Source: Rosa chinensis (taxonomy: Eukaryota > Streptophyta > Magnoliopsida > Rosales > Rosaceae). Taken from it: a stretch of 64,000 nucleotides of DNA. This document shows, piece after piece, positions 1 through 10,947 of the stretch; position 1 is the first letter of the stretch; each line of letters begins with the position of its first letter. The position numbers and the translations under genes were made by a program. Location of the stretch: positions 67,475,510 to 67,539,509 of the forward strand of contig NC_037093.1 of assembly GCF_002994745.2 (NCBI RefSeq). The letters are read 5' to 3'. Below the pieces are notes generated by a model, which was not told where the DNA came from, searched no databases, and saw nothing but the letters and a program-made list of their open reading frames with translations.

Positions 1-901
1 GAGGTTGCTGGAGACTCATAAGTATGTAATTATAGGAGAATTCCGAGAGTATTCTTCCTTTATTGTCTAGATGAGACTTGATTTGCTTCTTGATGGTTAA
101 GTTAGCAAATAGAACATTGTCACAGCGGTGATTTATGTTTTCCTTTAGATGGAAAGGTTATGGAGTGCTAGATGGAATCATGGTTGCATGGTTTCCTCAA
201 GCTGATGTGTGTGCGGATAAGAAAGTACCTTATCTAATTCTGCTTGTGTGCTAGAATAATGTGTGATAGTTGTGTACTTCTTTCCATGTGTTGTGTTGTG
301 TTGAGTTTTGTCTGTTGTCTATAGCTAGACTTTTGAGTGTGGCATGTGATGTGATGCATCCTTCATTGTTGTGGTAGTAGGGGATCTATACCACTTTGAT
401 TGTAATTACAATGACAGGTGATGATGTGTGTGCGGGTCAGGTGGGGCCAGACCTTAGCTTGATTTTGTGTTCCCAGGTTGGGTAGACACTTATTAAGTTG
501 TGATGCATAGGTTCGAGGTGAGTTGAAATGAAGGTTTCATTTTCAATTCTTGTAATGCAAGGTTTGCATTATTGATGATATGATGCAGATACTGTTGTGA
601 TAACAGGATTCTGGACTCTTGTGTGGTCTGTAATGTGGTGCTACAGCCACAGAGGCTTTGTTAGATAGTGTACAAGGATGAGATCCATGAAATGTTTGGG
701 TTACCACCAAGTGGTGTGGTAAAGATTCCTAATGTCGTGATACTAGGTAGGGTACCTGTATCCATTAATGAGCTAGGATATTGTACAGCGAGGTGAGAAC
801 AGGTTGTTGAGGAATGAGAATTGGATGTGGGGATGATTTATACGTACTGTGGGAGTGGTACGTTTAAATTTCGGGACGAAATTTCTTTAAGGGGGGTAGA
901 A
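1..901 (+). mobile_element. 3' end of an internal domain of an upstream tandem LTR-element copy
   Basis: This stretch is a near-identical copy of 5316-6215, the last 900 bases of the internal domain described below. The only difference I see is one G in the polypurine tract. It ends in a polypurine tract directly before an LTR. The window therefore opens inside another internal domain that shares the LTR at 902, meaning the element is present as a tandem array. No gag or pol reading frame is visible. Confidence 0.85.
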
Positions 902-1196
902 TGTGATGCCCCAGAAATTCGTATTTACTTTCTGAGGATTTTCCGGAATTTAAATTGTGGGTATCGGACGTTTTCGTGGCTCGTGGACGGAGCGGAAGTG
1001 TTTTGGACGAATTTTTATTCGTAAAGTGTGGAATTAGGGGGGGTTTCAAGGTTGACTTTTGATACGTTGAGATTCTCCAAAAACTTCCTTCACGAAAGTT
1101 GTAGAGCGCGTCGATACGAGTTTGTGGACATGCGGAACGCGTAAATCGGAGTTCGTATGAGGAAGTTATGGCTATGGAAAGAAGTTTCCATTTTAG

Positions 1197-1204
1197 TATA
1201 TATA
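1197..1204 (+). promoter_or_regulatory. TATA box of LTR A
   Basis: TATATATA sits in an A/T context 295 bases inside the LTR, followed by a CT-rich stretch (TTCCACTTTCC, then CTCTCTCTC) where transcription could start. The same block occurs at 6510-6517 in LTR B. The role is inferred from position. Confidence 0.5.
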
Positions 1205-2815
1205 GGAAAAATCAGAAAAATATTTCATTTTCCACTTTCCTTTTCCGGAAACCACACTCTCTCTCTCTTCTCTCTCGTCCGCGTCTTCAGAGTCGAAGTT
1301 TTTCGACTGACCCGACCCGGACCCGGTCGATCCGACCCGACGTTTCCGGCGAGCTCCGGCCATCTCCGGCGACGAAATTTTCCAGACAGGATCGTCTCCG
1401 CCGTCTGGTGGTCCCTGTGGTGTTCTCTAGCGCCGATTCTCGGTGGTAGCGGCGGTAGAAGGCGGTGCAGGTTGGTGTTTTCGGACCCGGCCGGAAAACA
1501 CAACTCCGGCGACTTCATGGCTTCAACGATTCCTTGGTTGAGCTCAGAGCGGCCTCGTTGATCGATCCTTGGTGGTTGTTTGGATCGATTCACGTGAAAC
1601 TTCGATCAACTCGGATTGGATCACTGTTCACGGCTTGTGAGGTAGTTTTCGATCCCTTAGGCTTGTTTTCTGACTTCGATCCAGTTATGAGAATTCACAA
1701 GCATGCTTAGATGAAGCTTTTTGATGTTGGGAGTTTTGTGAAATAATGTGTTTTTGGCCGGCGGCGGTGCGCCACCGCCTGTGGTGGCGTTCCGGCGGTG
1801 TTCCGGCCATGTATGGGACTGTTTCTGGTATTATATGTCTTCTACTCGTCGATACGAGCGTTTCGATATATAATATGCAAATTTTGGAGTTCGAATGGAT
1901 TTGTTATGATTTTTGCCGTTTCATATCGGTGAATTTATTCGATCCGTGAGGATTCGAGCGTTCGATCGACTTGTGGTTTGGTCACATCGATCGTGGGCGT
2001 ATTCCAGAGACTTTGGGAGGTCTCGGATGTGGTTTCGCCTCGATTGGCACCACTTTGGAGGATTTTAGTTCAAAACAGGGGTTTCGAACTTAAATCAAAT
2101 ATAAATCGTTACTAAGTTGGAACCGTATGTGATTAGGTACTTGACGAAGTATTTGAACGAGTTGTTGGTGATAGTTTGGTTCGGTTCTGTATTGAAGACG
2201 CAGCAGGAGTTCGAGGTGAGTAATCTCACGAAGTTCATATCACGAACGGGTTCACCATACTGTTTTGAAAGTTATTTAGTTAACTGCAAACTATAGATGG
2301 TATTAGTGACATTTATGAGTAGGTGACTATGTGTGTACATATATATATATATATATTATGGGATGTATATATATACATACGTATTCATGTATTAGTTGTG
2401 GATTTGTGAAACAATATGCATGAACGATGCTTTTTATTGTTTTGGGTTGTGGCTTTTGGAAAACAATTGGTGGGAAATGGTATTTCTATTGTTTTGAAAA
2501 GTGTTTGAGGATTTGAGAGTCACAGGTTGTGATTTCTCCTTTTGAATTGATTTAACGTTTTGATCTAACGACCGGTGGTCTGAGGATTTGAGAGTCACAG
2601 GTTGTGATTTCTCCTTTTGGGTTGATTTAACGTTTTGATCTGAGGGTCAGGTTGACCTAAGGATCCGGGGTTGCAGGTTGCATCCTCAGGCAGCATATAT
2701 CGTAAGGTTGAACCTTGGCCGAGGTGACAGGTTACGATATATTCAGTTAGAGCTCTAGTCTGTCTGCCATCGTACTTTAGGGATCTAAGTAGGTTACTTA
2801 AGACTCCTGGGTACA

Positions 2816-3105
2816 TGTTTTGTCCAGGTTGGACCGATTTGATGTTTTGTCCAGGTTGGACCGATTTGATGTTTTGTCCAGGTTGGACCGATTTGTTGTT
2901 TTGTCCAGGTTGGACCGATTTGTTGTTTTATCCAGGTTGGATCGATTTATCATATTCTACTTGTTAGGTTAACAATGGGTATGATTTATTTGTGTTGATG
3001 CTTTGTCCAGGTTGGACCTATTTGCTGTTTTGTCCAGGTTGGACCTAATTGCTGTTTTGTCCAGGTTGGACCCAATTATTGTTTTATCCAGGTTGGATCG
3101 ATTTA
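2816..3105 (+). repeat. 27-bp minisatellite in LTR A
   Basis: Repeated TGTTTTGTCCAGGTTGGACC-type units of about 27 bp occur in two blocks, interrupted by a unit with a GTTAGGTTAACA spacer. GGTTGGACC and the degenerate variant GGTTGGATC recur. The first block has four full units here and five in LTR B. Confidence 0.85.
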
Positions 3106-3702
3106 TCATATTTGAATTGTTAGGTTAACGATTTATATGATTTTGTCACGGTGTGACTTTCGTTGTTTCTTTTGGGAAAAGAGTATTGTTTTTGGAAGCA
3201 TGGTATGTTTTCCTTATTCGCGAGTTGAAAGGTTTTCCTCGTTTTTGGCGTGAGTTGTGCATGTGTGATTTGAGTTACTCATACGGGCTTGCAAAAGCTT
3301 ACCGGGTTTGTTGTGTGGCAACCCGGTGCACCATTCCAACGGTGTAGGGGTTAATCCTGCAGGTTAGGATAATCGCGCTGAAGCTGAGGTAGCGCCTTTG
3401 CAGCTTTACGGTAGGAAGCCAATTTTGTGACTTTACCGTTATAAGGACTTCCGTTGTATAGTTACTCTGAGTAGCCTTTACGTTTTATTTTGTTGTTGAC
3501 AATTTAATTCGTAAGCTTGTGTAATATATAACTCTTTGGAGCGAGTGTATATTAACTTTGGGGGTTCAGGGCATCAATATGTGTGTAAGTTAAGGGAAAA
3601 AGATTTCAGGTATTTCGTATTGATGACTGGACGTTCACGCATATATAATTATGGGTTATATATATCGATTTTCATGTGTGTAAAATCAGGGGCGTGACAG
3701 TT

Positions 3703-3714
3703 TGGTATCAGAGC
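3703..3714 (+). other. Primer-binding site (initiator Met tRNA)
   Basis: TGGTATCAGAGC, three bases after the LTR end, is the standard plant tRNA-iMet primer-binding sequence. It fixes the LTR border and the + orientation. Confidence 0.9.
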
Positions 3715-4143
3715 GTAAGGTGCATATTTGGTGACAATCAATACTCCTCGAGTGATGGCCCGTCTGCAGCGGATCCCCATCTGATGCTCTTCGGTATTGA
3801 TATAGTCATTGGGTATGCAATGAGTGTTGGAATGTGAGTCTTCAGGGTAGTGTTGGCTCAGTGAATAAGTTGTAGGAGCTTAAGGTAGCTTCTAGGAGTT
3901 ATAGTCTTTTGAGGAATGAGGACCTTTAGATTTAACTCTTGTTTACGTAGGGGATAGAATTGTATCTTCTGACGTAGTGTGTGGTTGATTTGATTGATTG
4001 TTGGCTTAATTTGTGTAATGGAACGCTAGTTGAGAATCTAAGCATGAGGATGTAGTCACCAGTTGACTTATGTAGGCACGATATGGAAGATTAGGGAATT
4101 GATGACCGTGAGTGTGAGCTATGTGTATATCGTGTCTAAGTTA

Positions 4144-5214
4144 TGGTGACTGATCACAGATGGTGATCGATATTGAGTCACAGACGGTGACTGATCACAG
4201 ATGGTGATCGATATTGAGTCACAGACGGTGACTGATCACAGATGGTGATATATTGAGGTCACAGATGGTGACTGATCACAGATGGTGATATATTGAGTCA
4301 CAGACGGTGACTGATCACAGATGGTGATCGATATTGAGTCACAGACGGTGACTGATCACAGATGGTGATCGATATTGAGTCACAGACGGTGACTGATCAC
4401 AGATGGTGATATATTGAGGTCACAGATGGTGACTGATCACAGATGGTGATCGATATTGAGTCACAGACGGTGACTGATCACAGATGGTGATCGATATTGA
4501 GTCACAGACGGTGACTGATCACAGATGGTGATATATTGAGGTCACAGATGGTGACTGATCACAGATGGTGATATATTGCGTCACAGATGGTGACTGATCA
4601 CAGATGGTGATATATTGAGGTCACAGATGGTGACTGATCACAGATGGTGATATATTGAGTCACAGATGGTGACTGATCACAAATGGTGATAGATATTGAG
4701 TCACAGAAGGTGACTGATCACAGATGGTGATATGTATTGAGTCATAGAAGGTGACTGATCACAGATGGTGATATATATTGAGTCATAGAAGGTGACTGAT
4801 CACAGATGGTGATCGATATTGAGTCACAGACGGTGACTGATCACAGATGGTGATATATTGAGGTCACAGATGGTGACTGATCACAGATGGTGATATATTG
4901 CGTCACAGATGGTGACTGATCACAGATGGTGATATATTGAGGTCACAGATGGTGACTGATCACAGATGGTGATATATTGAGTCACAGATGGTGACTGATC
5001 ACAAATGGTGATAGATATTGAGTCACAGAAGGTGACTGATCACAGATGGTGATATATATTGAGTCATAGAAGGTGACTGATCACAGATGGTGATATATAT
5101 TGAGTCATAGAAGGTGACTGATCACAGATGGTGATATATTGAATCACAGATGGTGACTGATCACAGATGGTGATATATTGAGTCATAGACGGTGACTGAT
5201 CGCAGACGGTGATC
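4144..5214 (+). repeat. 39-41 bp minisatellite with higher-order repeat
   Basis: About 27 head-to-tail units each contain two diverged copies of a CACAGAYGGTGA core separated by TGATCACAG or by a TATATTGAG-type spacer. Spacer variants (CGATATTGAG, ATATTGAGG, ATATTGCG, AGATATTGAG) are ordered. The rare ATTGCG variant at 4575 recurs at 4897 and the rare AAATGGTGATAG variant at 4681 recurs at 5003. Both offsets are exactly 322 bp, so a block of about eight units was duplicated as a whole. Confidence 0.9.
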
Positions 5215-6180
5215 AAGGCAGGAAATAGGTAATCACGTCCTTGGCCGGACGAGTGGTTACGATGTCAGTCAGAGTTCTTGTCTATCTGCCAGGATAGTTT
5301 ATGGGAGTAACGGTCGAGGTTGCTGGAGACTCATAAGTATGTAATTATAGGAGAATTCCGAGAGTATTCTTCCTTTATTGTCTAGATGAGACTTGATTTG
5401 CTTCTTGATGGTTAAGTTAGCAAATAGAACATTGTCACAGCGGTGATTTATGTTTTCCTTTAGATGGAAAGGTTATGGAGTGCTAGATGGAATCATGGTT
5501 GCATGGTTTCCTCAAGCTGATGTGTGTGCGGATAAGAAAGTACCTTATCTAATTCTGCTTGTGTGCTAGAATAATGTGTGATAGTTGTGTACTTCTTTCC
5601 ATGTGTTGTGTTGTGTTGAGTTTTGTCTGTTGTCTATAGCTAGACTTTTGAGTGTGGCATGTGATGTGATGCATCCTTCATTGTTGTGGTAGTAGGGGAT
5701 CTATACCACTTTGATTGTAATTACAATGACAGGTGATGATGTGTGTGCGGGTCAGGTGGGGCCAGACCTTAGCTTGATTTTGTGTTCCCAGGTTGGGTAG
5801 ACACTTATTAAGTTGTGATGCATAGGTTCGAGGTGAGTTGAAATGAAGGTTTCATTTTCAATTCTTGTAATGCAAGGTTTGCATTATTGATGATATGATG
5901 CAGATACTGTTGTGATAACAGGATTCTGGACTCTTGTGTGGTCTGTAATGTGGTGCTACAGCCACAGAGGCTTTGTTAGATAGTGTACAAGGATGAGATC
6001 CATGAAATGTTTGGGTTACCACCAAGTGGTGTGGTAAAGATTCCTAATGTCGTGATACTAGGTAGGGTACCTGTATCCATTAATGAGCTAGGATATTGTA
6101 CAGCGAGGTGAGAACAGGTTGTTGAGGAATGAGAATTGGATGTGGGGATGATTTATACGTACTGTGGGAGTGGTACGTTT

Positions 6181-6215
6181 AAATTTCGGGACGAAATTTC
6201 TTTAAGGGGGTAGAA
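6181..6215 (+). other. Inverted repeat plus polypurine tract before LTR B
   Basis: AAATTTCG and CGAAATTT are separated by GGA (6181-6199) and followed by AAGGGGGTAGAA directly at the LTR start. The same block is at 866-901 with one more G. The polypurine tract would prime plus-strand DNA synthesis. The perfect small inverted repeat next to it is characteristic of this element type. Confidence 0.8.
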
Positions 6216-6509
6216 TGTGATGCCCCAGAAATTCGTATTTACTTTCCGAGGATTTTCCGGAATTTAAATTGTGGGTATCGGACGTTTTCGTGGCTCGTGG
6301 ACGGAGCGGAAGTGTTTTGGACGAATTTTTATTCGTAAAGTGTGGAATTAGGGGGGTTTCAAGGTTGACTTTTGATACGTTGAGATTCTCCAAAAACTTC
6401 CTTCACGAAAGTTGTAGAGCGCGTCGATACGAGTTTGTGGACATGCGGAACGCGTAAATCGGAGTTCGTATGAGGAAGTTATGGCTATGGAAAGAAGTTT
6501 CCATTTTAG

Positions 6510-6517
6510 TATATATA
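6510..6517 (+). promoter_or_regulatory. TATA box of LTR B
   Basis: Same TATATATA block and surroundings as in LTR A. From here an LTR-driven transcript would read rightward into the DNA beyond 9038. This is inference. Confidence 0.45.
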
Positions 6518-8126
6518 GGAAAAATCAGAAAAATATTTCATTTTCCACTTTCCTTTTCCGGAAACCACACTCTCTCTCTCTTCTCTCTCGTCCGCGTCTT
6601 CAGAGTCGAAGTTTTTCGACTGACCCGACCCGGACCCGGTCGATCCGACCCGACGTTTCCGGCGAGCTCCGGCCATCTCCGGCGACGAAATTTTCCAGAC
6701 AGGATCGTCTCCGCCGTCTGGTGGTCCCTGTGGTGTTCTCTAGCGCCGATTCTCGGTGGTAGCGGCGGTAGAAGGCGGTGCAGGTTGGTGTTTTCGGACC
6801 CGGCCGGAAAACACAACTCCGGCGACTTCATGGCTTCAACGATTCCTTGGTTGAGCTCAGAGCGGCCTCGTTGATCGATCCTTGGTGGTTGTTTGGATCG
6901 ATTCACGTGAAACTTCGATCAACTCGGATTGGATCACTGTTCACGGCTTGTGAGGTAGTTTTCGATCCCTTAGGCTTGTTTTCTGACTTCGATCCAGTTA
7001 TGAGAATTCACAAGCATGCTTAGATGAAGCTTTTTGATGTTGGGAGTTTTGTGAAATAATGTGTTTTTGGCCGGCGGCGGTGCGCCACCGCCTGTGGTGG
7101 CGTTCCGGCGGTGTTCCGGCCATGTATGGGACTGTTTCTGGTATTATATGTCTTCTACTCGTCGATACGAGCGTTTCGATATATAATATGCAAATTTTGG
7201 AGTTCGAATGGATTTGTTATGATTTTTGCCGTTTCATATCGGTGAATTTATTCGATCCGTGAGGATTCGAGCGTTCGATCGACTTGTGGTTTGGTCACAT
7301 CGATCGTGGGCGTATTCCAGAGACTTTGGGAGGTCTCGGATGTGGTTTCGCCTCGATTGGCACCACTTTGGAGGATTTTAGTTCAAAACAGGGGTTTCGA
7401 ACTTAAATCAAATATAAATCGTTACTAAGTTGGAACCGTATGTGATTAGGTACTTGACGAAGTATTTGAACGAGTTGTTGGTGATAGTTTGGTTCGGTTA
7501 TGTATTGAAGACGCAGCAGGAGTTCGAGGTGAGTAATCTCACGAAGTTCATATCACGAACGGGTTCACCATACTGTTTTGAAAGTTATTTAGTTAACTGC
7601 AAACTATAGATGGTATTAGTGACATTTATGAGTAGGTGACTATGTGTGTACATATATATATATATATTATGGGATGTATATATATACATACGTATTCATG
7701 TATTAGTTGTGGATTTGTGAAACAATATGCATGAACGATGCTTTTTATTGTTTTGGGTTGTGGCTTTTGGAAAACAATTGGTGGGAAATGGTATTTCTAT
7801 TGTTTTGAAAAGTGTTTGAGGATTTGAGAGTCACAGGTTGTGATTTCTCCTTTTGAATTGATTTAACGTTTTGATCTAACGACCGGTGGTCTGAGGATTT
7901 GAGAGTCACAGGTTGTGATTTCTCCTTTTGGGTTGATTTAACGTTTTGATCTGAGGGTCAGGTTGACCTAAGGATCCGGGGTTGCAGGTTGCATCCTCAG
8001 GCAGCATATATCGTAAGGTTGAACCTTGGCCGAGGTGACAGGTTACGATATATTCAGTTAGAGCTCTAGTCTGTCTGCCATCGTACTTTAGGGATCTAAG
8101 TAGGTTACTTAAGACTCCTGGGTACA

Positions 8127-8443
8127 TGTTTTGTCCAGGTTGGACCGATTTGATGTTTTGTCCAGGTTGGACCGATTTGATGTTTTGTCCAGGTTGGACC
8201 GATTTGATGTTTTGTCCAGGTTGGACCGATTTGTTGTTTTGTCCAGGTTGGACCGATTTGTTGTTTTATCCAGGTTGGATCGATTTATCATATTCTACTT
8301 GTTAGGTTAACAATGGGTATGATTTATTTGTGTTGATGCTTTGTCCAGGTTGGACCTATTTGCTGTTTTGTCCAGGTTGGACCTAATTGCTGTTTTGTCC
8401 AGGTTGGACCCAATTATTGTTTTATCCAGGTTGGATCGATTTA
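8127..8443 (+). repeat. 27-bp minisatellite in LTR B
   Basis: Counterpart of 2816-3105 with five instead of four full units in the first block. Replication slippage or unequal exchange after duplication explains the difference. Confidence 0.85.
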
Positions 8444-9152
8444 TCATATTTGAATTGTTAGGTTAACGATTTATATGATTTTGTCACGGTGTGACTTTCG
8501 TTGTTTCTTTTGGGAAAAGAGTATTGTTTTTGGAAGCATGGTATGTTTTCCTTATTCGCGAGTTGAAAGGTTTTCCTCGTTTTTGGCGTGAGTTGTGCAT
8601 GTGTGATTTGAGTTACTCATACGGGCTTGCAAAAGCTTACCAGGTTTGTTGTGTGGCAACCCGGTGCACCATTCCAACGGTGTAGGGGTTAATCCTGCAG
8701 GTTAGGATAATCGCGCTGAAGCTGAGGTAGCGCCTTTGCAGCTTTACGGTAGGAAGCCAATTTTGTGACTTTACCGTTATAAGGACTTCCGTTGTATAGT
8801 TACTCTGAGTAGCCTTTACGTTTTATTTTGTTGTTGACAATTTAATTCGTAAGCTTGTGTAATATATAACTCTTTGGAGCGAGTGTATATTAACTTTGGG
8901 GGTTCAGGGCATCAATATGTGTGTAAGTTAAGGGAAAAAGATTTCAGGTATTTCGTATTGATGACTGGACGTTCACGCATATATAATTATGGGGTTATAT
9001 ATATCGATTTTCATGTGTGTAAAATCAGGGGCGTGACAGTTAAGTATAACAAGAAGGCTAGAGTGGTGGTGCCAGTTCTTGTTCTCAGAGTGTGAATGTA
9101 GGTCTTGTCCCTTAATTAGCCATTCCTTCACCAAGCTGGCATACTGCTAGTT

Positions 9153-9427
9153 TCTCCTCCAAAGAAGCGTAAAGTAGGTCGACCTTTAGGAGCTAAAAAC
9201 AAGCTAGGGTTGAAGAGATTCATCCTTGGAAGCTGGGGGATGTAGCATCAAAGAAAGGTAAGAAGCGTCAGTTTCATTCTACCAAGAGAGCTTTGGATAT
9301 GGAGGAAGACACGGTGGTGATAGAGGATCCTGTTGAGAAGGTTACGGTGGTGAAAGAGACCGTCGTGGAGGAGGCTACTCCTATGAGTTTAGTGACTGTG
9401 GAACCTAGGGATGCCCCCTCTACGTAG
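9153..9427 (+). pseudogene. Broken coding remnant with an AT-hook-like stretch
   Basis: Two overlapping + strand frames read like protein. The first (from 9153) gives PPKKRKVGRPLGAKNK, a basic NLS/AT-hook-like run, and stops at 9243. The second (from 9242, another frame) gives KKGKKRQFHSTKRALDMEED and a Val/Glu-rich acidic tail to a stop at 9425. A single frameshift near 9240 would account for both. It abuts the right LTR, so it could be host gene debris or part of another element. The protein family is not recognised. Confidence 0.35.
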
Positions 9428-9732
9428 GGAGGTCTTGGGTTTTTTTTTCCTGCCATAACATTGTCTAGAGTGTTGGCCACTGGTTACTTAAGGTGTTACC
9501 TCTTGGATGTTTTCACCAGGTTGCCTTAGGGTAGTCTTCATGGCTTGATATTGACGTTGCCTTCTTGGGGGTAAGTCATGTTGTGTAATCACATATATTT
9601 AATTATATGAAAGGCTTGATGTCCTTTTTATTTATTTATTTATTTATTATTATTAATATTATTTTAAATCTCTAATTTTTCTTAAGTTTTTTAAAGTATT
9701 GGAAAGTGTCTATGACTCTTGAAATGTACTAT
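9428..9732. other. AT-rich spacer
   Basis: Non-coding. A TTTA/TTATTA microsatellite lies near 9627-9660. Nothing else can be supported before the target duplication at 9733. Confidence 0.5.
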
Positions 9733-9927
9733 TAACTAAATGGGGCCGTGACCAATTACTCAAATTAGGCCAAACAAAAACCCAAACACTCTGCCAAGAG
9801 ATATTTGTGCCCACTTATCCAAACTAACAGTGCAACGACGCTTCTGGACTCCGAAAATAAATAAATTACAAACCGTGCCACTCCTCCCTACCCACTAACA
9901 GCACGACTCGATTCATTTTACCTTTTC

Positions 9928-9929
<2 letters not shown>

Positions 9930-9979
<50 letters not shown>
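9930..9979 (+). repeat. (CT)n microsatellite
   Basis: About 25 CT dinucleotides lie inside the left part of the Mutator-like element. They resemble the pyrimidine-rich leader of many plant transcripts and are followed by intron-like T-rich DNA. Confidence 0.95.
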
Positions 9980-9981
<2 letters not shown>

Positions 9982-10785
9982 ATAAACAACCACGATACTC
10001 ATCGAACATTGGCAATTAAGATTCAAGGTCTGGCAGTGTTTGTATTTTCTCAGGCTTTGGAAATATCAAAAGAGGTAAAAAATTGAATTTCCAATTCGTT
10101 TTTCAGATTTTCAAGTTTTCAGCGAAATCGATTACATAAATCTTCGATTTAACCTTGTTGATAGCTTAAATTTGGTTCATATATGTGAAATCTGTGAAAT
10201 AGAATTTGCATGTACAAAAATCTGTGAAATCTAGGGTTTCTGGTTCATACGTGTGAAATACTGTTGTGAATGTTGTTTTTTGATTATAAACTATTAATTC
10301 AGTAAAAATGGAGACTCATTGAAAGCCTATTGTGGAGTCGAAACACAAAAAAAATAAAATAAAAAAATTATTGCCCCTAATAATATGTCTATTGTGGGGA
10401 AATAATCACTGCACTGTTTATTAAAGTACATTAATATGTTATTTATTGAAAATTGAGTGTATTTTTAGTGGTCTATTGGAGGGCAATAGACAGATTATTG
10501 CCCCCAATAATATCTTAACTGTGGTTCATTAATCACTTAAATTAGGGCTTTGTAAAGTCGAATGTTGCTTTGTGTTTATTAAAGTACACTAATCTCTTAT
10601 TGATTGAAAATGAAGTTTATTTGGTGGTCTATTGGGGGCCACTAGACAGATTACTGCACCCTCCCCCCCTCATAATGTATTTATTGGGGGTCAGTAATGT
10701 TAGAAACTTTGATTTTGAAAGTCTAAGATGGTTTATTGAGGGGAAATACACATAAATAATCATTTTGGTTTTATTTGCGCACAGA

Positions 10786-10947
10786 ATGGCAAGACCAAGA
10801 TTCAACCTATTGAGCGATTTCAAAGAGGATCCAAGCAAGGAAGCTGGGCACAACATGAGGAAAAGAATTCTAGAGAAAATCATGAGTCTTGATGATTCAA
10901 GCAAGGAAGTGAAGATTGAAATCCTGAACATGATATCTAACTTCTAA
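10786..10947 (+). CDS. Short ORF (53 aa) inside the Mutator-like element, possible captured exon
   Basis: The frame begins ATGGCAAGACC directly after a good splice acceptor (TTTGCGCACAG ending at 10784). It encodes a charged, mostly helical-looking peptide, starting MARPRFNLLSDFKEDPSK and ending ILNMISNF, then TAA. Base composition is higher in G+C than the surrounding T-rich DNA. The CT leader, intron-like DNA and acceptor together suggest a gene fragment carried by the element (Pack-MULE style), but I do not recognise a family, and chance is possible at this length. Confidence 0.35.
   Translation: MARPRFNLLSDFKEDPSKEAGHNMRKRILEKIMSLDDSSKEVKIEILNMISNF

Larger units (their letters stand above)
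902..3699 (+). repeat. LTR copy A
   Basis: It begins TGTGATGCCCC and ends GGCGTGACA. A TATA-like box lies about 300 bp in and is followed by a GC-rich leader (about 1290-1500). An AT microsatellite lies near 2340, and a 27-bp minisatellite occupies 2816-3105. Small open frames inside it (for example 1157-1561) recur unchanged in copy B and look like chance frames in the LTR. Relative to copy B it lacks one 27-bp repeat unit. Confidence 0.9.
3700..6215 (+). mobile_element. Internal domain without coding capacity
   Basis: About 430 bases of leader follow the primer-binding site, then a minisatellite block, then about 1 kb of unique sequence up to the polypurine tract. An ATG at 3755 opens a frame of only nine codons before a stop, where gag would normally begin. 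No domain of a retroelement polyprotein can be read in any frame. Confidence 0.8.
902..9038 (+). mobile_element. Non-autonomous LTR retrotransposon (LARD-like, Ty3/gypsy signature), young
   Basis: Two LTRs of 2798 and 2823 bp flank a 2516-bp internal domain. Diagnostic signals are TG...CA LTR ends, a primer-binding site complementary to initiator-Met tRNA at 3703-3714, and a polypurine tract before the second LTR. LTR length, the TGTGATGCCCC start and the motif before the polypurine tract resemble plant Tekay/Del-type chromoviruses; this is recalled family knowledge, not a search. There is no gag, protease, RT or integrase frame, so movement would need proteins from an autonomous relative. 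The LTRs differ by about three substitutions and a few length changes, so the element is very recent. The target duplication cannot be checked because the left outer end is outside the window. Confidence 0.85.
6216..9038 (+). repeat. LTR copy B
   Basis: Direct repeat of 902-3699 and 25 bp longer, mainly because of one extra 27-bp minisatellite unit. Substitutions I see relative to copy A are at 932 (T/C), 2187 (C/A) and 3303 (G/A); the rest are homopolymer or AT-run length changes. After its CA end the sequence is not the primer-binding site, so this LTR is the right outer end of the array. Confidence 0.9.

Noticed and set aside
1157..1593. Overlapping open frames of 93-134 codons on both strands
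   Set aside because: They lie in the LTR, repeat exactly in the second LTR and are open in several frames because of GC-rich composition; no domain.
4144..5214. CRISPR-like regular repeats
   Set aside because: Units are contiguous tandem repeats with no unique spacers, in a plant retrotransposon.
8109..8291. Minus-strand frame of NRSNLDKT repeats
   Set aside because: Direct translation of the 27-bp minisatellite; frame length follows unit number.
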